Source: Synergistales bacterium (GTDB lineage Bacteria; Synergistota; Synergistia; Synergistales; Aminobacteriaceae). From it: a stretch of DNA of 9,538 nucleotides. Below are positions 7,914 through 9,538 of this stretch, piece after piece. Both the position numbers and the translations under genes were made by a program. Position 1 is the first letter of the stretch; each line of letters opens with the position of its first letter. The notes below the pieces were generated by a model that was given only the letters and a program-made list of their open reading frames with translations, did not search any database and was not told the origin of the DNA. The stretch spans positions 1-9,538 of the forward strand of contig BNVH01000102.1 of the NCBI GenBank assembly GCA_025997955.1. Reading direction: 5' to 3'.

Positions 7914-8453
7914 TTAGTCTCTCTCCATAAGCACAACTTCTTCCGCGCTGTCGTATGGCTTCACACGCACGGCGATGACCTCGCTGTGTGACGTTGGGAC
8001 GTTTTTGCCCACAAAATCCGCGCGGATGGGAAGCTCTCTGTGCCCCCTGTCGATAAGCGCCGCGAGCTGAATGGTGCGTGGGCGTCCGCTGTCAACGAGA
8101 GCGTCAAGGGCGGCGCGCGTCGTGCGCCCCGTGAAGAGGACATCGTCCGTCAAGACCACGTCTTTGTCCGTTATTTTGAAGGGGAGCGCCGTCCCGTTCA
8201 GCACCGGATGCTCGTTCACCAAAGACAGGTCGTCCCGATAGAACGTTATATCAAGGCTCCCCACCGGCACATCAATGCCCTCGGCCTTGCGGATGTGCTC
8301 CGCGAGTCGTTTGGCAAGCGGTACGCCTCTGCGCTGAATGCCTATAAGCAACACGTTCGTCGCGCCCTTGTTCCGCTCGATTATCTCGTGAGCGATACGC
8401 TGCAGCGCCCGTTCGATGGCCGCCGCGTCCATTATCTTCGCCTTTTCTTTCAC
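7914..8453 (-). CDS. pyrR: PyrR bifunctional pyr attenuator regulator / uracil phosphoribosyltransferase
   Basis: PyrR binds a hairpin in pyr mRNA leaders when loaded with UMP or UTP and promotes termination. It often also converts uracil and PRPP to UMP. The product is 179 aa from GTG 8453, close to the usual ~180. The N-terminus KEKAKIMDAAAIERAL is typical, and the PRPP loop VVLTDDVLFTGRTTR lies at residues 99-113. IQRRGVPLA (39-47) and ALIDRGHRELPIRADFVGKN (132-151) are also typical. Start choice: the frame stays open upstream to 8531, but those residues match nothing in PyrR and would be encoded by the attenuator. AAGGGGG lies 8 nt before GTG 8453, which is therefore preferred. The GTG overlaps the TGA of an upstream leader frame (GTGA), suggesting translational coupling. 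It is the first enzyme-sized gene of the operon and likely autoregulated. Confidence 0.96.
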   Translation of the reverse strand: MKEKAKIMDAAAIERALQRIAHEIIERNKGATNVLLIGIQRRGVPLAKRLAEHIRKAEGIDVPVGSLDITFYRDDLSLVNEHPVLNGTALPFKITDKDVVLTDDVLFTGRTTRAALDALVDSGRPRTIQLAALIDRGHRELPIRADFVGKNVPTSHSEVIAVRVKPYDSAEEVVLMERD

Positions 8454-8611
8454 GCGTCTTTCCCCCTTGTTGGAAGTAGAAAATAAAAACGCCCCGCCTC
8501 TGTTTGCCCGAAATTCAAAAAAATCTCGCAAACAAGGGCGGGGCCATTATTTTCAATATAATTTAGCAACAACATATAATTTAGCAACAACATACAATTT
8601 CGTGACACCAT
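8450..8611 (-). CDS. Putative 53-aa leader peptide running through the pyr attenuator
   Basis: On the minus strand an ATG (8611-8609) is preceded by AAGGAG (8626-8621) with 9-nt spacing. It opens a 53-codon frame ending at TGA 8452-8450, which overlaps the pyrR GTG by two bases (GTGA). The peptide begins MVSRNC, then repeats MLLLNY twice through an exact 18-bp duplication, then runs through both arms of the attenuator (NNGPALVCE, QTEAGRFYF) and ends PTRGKDA. The Shine-Dalgarno lies in and next to the 3' base of the PyrR hairpin, so the hairpin would hide it. I do not recognise the peptide. It may be a control element whose translation matters more than its product. It could also be a chance open frame: 53 codons is short and parts are constrained by the RNA structure. 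Confidence 0.5.
   Translation of the reverse strand: MVSRNCMLLLNYMLLLNYIENNGPALVCEIFLNFGQTEAGRFYFLLPTRGKDA
8479..8544 (-). terminator. pyr operon attenuator (intrinsic terminator in the leader)
   Basis: On the minus strand a 17-nt arm starting GCCCCGCC (8544-8528) pairs with an arm ending GGCGGGGC (8507-8491), with only two adjacent mismatches and a 20-nt loop. It is followed by GTTTTTATTTT. It lies 26 nt before the pyrR start and 79 nt after the PyrR hairpin. The 5' strand of this stem (CCCGCCCTT, 8542-8534) can pair instead with GAGGTCGGG (8635-8627) in the PyrR hairpin: eight pairs including one G-U, with one mismatch. That pairing is a plausible antiterminator. It excludes both the terminator and the PyrR hairpin, as expected for PyrR attenuation. 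Confidence 0.9.
8558..8593 (-). repeat. Exact 18-bp tandem duplication in the pyr leader
   Basis: The plus-strand unit ATAATTTAGCAACAACAT occurs twice head to tail (8558-8575 and 8576-8593). The bases before it match for two more positions, and an imperfect third copy starts at 8594 (ACAATTT). It lies between the PyrR hairpin and the attenuator. Eighteen is a multiple of three, so in the leader frame it adds exactly one MLLLNY hexapeptide without a shift. Confidence 0.9.
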
Positions 8612-8620
8612 AAAACACAT

Positions 8621-8656
8621 CTCCTTCCCGACCTCTCAGGATCGGACTTAAAGGAC
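8621..8656 (-). promoter_or_regulatory. PyrR-binding RNA hairpin (pyr leader element)
   Basis: On the minus strand the leader contains CCUU (8654-8651), an asymmetric UAAGU bulge, CCGAUC, the hexaloop CUGAGA, GGUCGG, and closing AAGG (8626-8623). The UCCNGAGAGG core (8641-8632) is the conserved recognition sequence of PyrR-binding loops in Gram-positive pyr operons. UMP-bound PyrR stabilises this anti-antiterminator, so that the terminator at 8544-8479 forms. It lies just downstream of a strong promoter and upstream of pyrR itself. The AAGGAG at its 3' base also reads as a Shine-Dalgarno for the frame starting at 8611, so hairpin formation could block translation as well. Confidence 0.92.
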
Positions 8657-8670
8657 ATTCACTATGAAGT

Positions 8671-8698
8671 ATTTTACATCTTAATTTTTTTTTGTCAA
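8671..8698 (-). promoter_or_regulatory. pyr operon promoter
   Basis: On the minus strand a perfect -35 box TTGACA (8698-8693) and a near-consensus -10 box TAAAAT (8676-8671) are separated by 16 nt containing an A-tract. Transcription should start near 8665-8663. The RNA would enter the PyrR hairpin within about 10 nt and run through the attenuator to pyrR, pyrB, pyrC, pyrF and pyrE. Confidence 0.85.
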
Positions 8699-8730
8699 AA
8701 AATAAATTGCCGTTACTAAAGATTCAATTT
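8697..8730 (-). terminator. Weak candidate terminator after the 8745-9254 gene
   Basis: On the minus strand AAATTG (8730-8725) and CAATTT (8709-8704) can pair around a 15-nt loop, followed by ATTTTTT. The stem is short and almost all A-T, so termination would be inefficient. Its T-run overlaps the pyr -35 box. Confidence 0.25.
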
Positions 8731-8744
8731 AAAAGAGGGCTTAC

Positions 8745-9254
8745 TTACAGGTCTTTAAGCACAATCCCTAAAGAGAAATCTTCTCCGTTAGGTATACCTA
8801 CAACTAAAGTAAGGGTAAGATCGCCTGTATTCCAAAAGCTTATAGCTTCTGGAATCTCCTGCATGGGAGGCGACAAAATCAAAGACAAGTCTTTCCGCAA
8901 AGCGAAATATCTGTCCAAAGCAAGTTGTTTTGTCTTGAAATACTCAATGTAAGAAGAAACTTCTATCGTATCTTCTTTAGAGACTGCTATACAAAAAACA
9001 GCGCGTACTTCTCTATCAATCAAGTGATGCCAAATTAAGGCATTACTTTCTTGTCCATCCAGCGTCCCTAAAATATCATACGCCACCTCAATAGAATTTC
9101 CTGGCGCTACAGATTGTAGAGTATCGTAAAGTCCCTTTCCATCCTGAAAAAATAAAGCAGGTTCGGCGCTCCAAGATGTGCTGACTGAATAAGACATCAC
9201 AAAAGTTAAAAGGAACGCTACATTCAGATAAAATGTTCTGTAAATTTTCCACAC
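8745..9254 (-). CDS. Small secreted protein of unknown function
   Basis: The family is not recognised. The 169-aa product starts at GTG 9254, with AAGGAGG 8 nt upstream. An ATG two bases earlier is in another frame and stops after ten codons, so GTG is the likely start. Residues 1-30 form a signal peptide: a basic start (Lys3, Arg6), a hydrophobic stretch around 8-21, and probable cleavage after STSWSA. The mature part has no motif I can name. It is acidic to neutral, with alternating hydrophobic segments (ALIWHHLI, SLILSPP, LTLTLVVGI) suggesting a small folded periplasmic or secreted domain, and a single Cys (residue 88). The gene is much more AT-rich than the pyr genes next to it, which may indicate transfer or a different selection regime. 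No clear own promoter is seen upstream. Confidence 0.75.
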   Translation of the reverse strand: MWKIYRTFYLNVAFLLTFVMSYSVSTSWSAEPALFFQDGKGLYDTLQSVAPGNSIEVAYDILGTLDGQESNALIWHHLIDREVRAVFCIAVSKEDTIEVSSYIEYFKTKQLALDRYFALRKDLSLILSPPMQEIPEAISFWNTGDLTLTLVVGIPNGEDFSLGIVLKDL

Positions 9255-9297
9255 ATAAACCGCCTCCTTAACATTAATCGTCCCACATCCACTTTGA

Positions 9298-9311
9298 GTG
9301 TGAACTCACAC
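9298..9311. promoter_or_regulatory. Short palindrome, possible operator
   Basis: GTGTGA-AC-TCACAC is an inverted repeat with 6-bp arms and a 2-bp centre. It lies 7 bp upstream of the -35 box of the plus-strand promoter at 9318-9346, and 44 bp before the start of the minus-strand gene at 9254. It resembles half-sites of the CRP/FNR kind (TGTGA...TCACA), but the spacer is too short for a standard CRP site. A small hairpin (TGAGT/ACTCA) is an alternative reading. Confidence 0.3.
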
Positions 9312-9317
9312 GGACTT

Positions 9318-9346
9318 TTGTGAAATAATCTTTGGGCACATATAAT
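9318..9346 (+). promoter_or_regulatory. Sigma70-type promoter, rightward
   Basis: On the plus strand TTGTGA (9318-9323) and a perfect TATAAT (9341-9346) are separated by 17 nt. It would transcribe to the right from about 9353. No plus-strand coding region follows inside the window, so it either serves a gene beyond the edge or is a leftover of one displaced by the DNA on the right. It is divergent from the gene ending at 8745. Confidence 0.5.
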
Positions 9347-9500
9347 CCAAATTCACATATAAAAATCGGGTAACAACAATCCCATATTGGCAACGACCGG
9401 CTCAAAAACAATAAAGGTCACCTCTAAAAACCCATTAAATCGTTTCTGTATTGCCAGTAATTACGCTTTTACGGAATTTACTAGGCGAAAGTTGTTATTT

Positions 9501-9538
9501 TTACCTCTTTCGATATGGATTTTGTGGTGTTTTGTAGC
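9501..9538 (-). CDS. C-terminal end of a gene entering from the right edge (partial)
   Basis: One minus-strand frame enters the window and reads YKTPQNPYRKR before TAA at 9503-9501. The basic tail ending in Arg-Lys-Arg would suit a DNA-binding protein such as a transposase. A stretch 66-83 bp further on (GGTCACCTCTAAAAACCC, 9418-9435, plus strand) resembles insertion-sequence ends as I remember them. Twelve codons cannot identify a family, and the other frames are not excluded. If it is an insertion sequence, its end lies near 9418. Confidence 0.25.
   Translation of the reverse strand, partial: YKTPQNPYRKR

Noticed and set aside
8454..8531. N-terminal extension of pyrR by 26 codons to 8531
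   Set aside because: The added residues come from the attenuator stem and do not fit PyrR. GTG 8453 has a well-spaced Shine-Dalgarno and gives the usual length.
9274..9414. A minus-strand open stretch of about 45 codons upstream of the 9254 gene
   Set aside because: It has no start codon with a Shine-Dalgarno, it contains the plus-strand promoter, and its composition (many Cys, Trp, Phe) does not look coding.
1..9538. CRISPR arrays, tRNA or rRNA genes, toxin-antitoxin pairs, defence systems
   Set aside because: No spaced repeats, cloverleaf or rRNA-like sequence was seen on either strand, and no protein here fits a known defence family.

Overview
The window most likely comes from a member of the Synergistota (Synergistetes). 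The main clue is the C-terminus of the broken surface protein at the left end. It has a Ser-Ser-Gly-Gly-Cys patch, a hydrophobic stretch and a Lys/Arg-rich tail, the layout of the Synerg-CTERM sorting signal known from that phylum. Strong AAGGAGG or AAGGGGG Shine-Dalgarno sites and frequent GTG and TTG starts are also seen, but these do not identify a phylum. The taxonomic call is an inference from one motif.

Layout, left to right. (1) Positions 1-98: a minus-strand promoter and the first codons of a gene leaving the left edge. (2) 149-895: a plus-strand 3' remnant of a repetitive secreted protein with no usable start. It is followed by six 7-bp tandem units and a strong terminator. (3) 1056-4043, minus strand: copA, a P1B-type Cu+-ATPase, followed 27 nt later by a secreted protein of unknown function. 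(4) 4119-8698, minus strand: a compact de novo pyrimidine operon, pyrR-pyrB-pyrC-pyrF-pyrE, with its own promoter, PyrR-binding leader, attenuator and end terminator. (5) 8745-9254, minus strand: an AT-rich gene for a small secreted protein of unknown function. (6) 9255-9538: AT-rich intergenic DNA with a plus-strand promoter, a short palindrome and the last codons of a minus-strand gene crossing the right edge, possibly a transposase.

The pyrimidine genes encode aspartate carbamoyltransferase (PyrB), class I dihydroorotase (PyrC), orotate phosphoribosyltransferase (PyrE) and type 2 OMP decarboxylase (PyrF), plus the RNA-binding regulator PyrR. Carbamoyl-phosphate synthetase (carAB), dihydroorotate dehydrogenase (pyrD/pyrK), a uracil permease and pyrI are absent from the window. 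All the gene junctions are tight and have no internal attenuator, so one leader appears to control the whole cluster.

The most interesting part is that leader (8450-8698). A textbook PyrR-binding hairpin is followed by an intrinsic terminator. A 53-codon open frame too short for routine calling also runs through the attenuator. Its Shine-Dalgarno lies in the 3' arm of the PyrR hairpin, an exact in-frame 18-bp duplication repeats the hexapeptide MLLLNY, the frame passes through both arms of the terminator, and its TGA overlaps the GTG start of pyrR. This suggests that PyrR could control transcription termination through translation of a leader peptide, in addition to or instead of the classical antiterminator.
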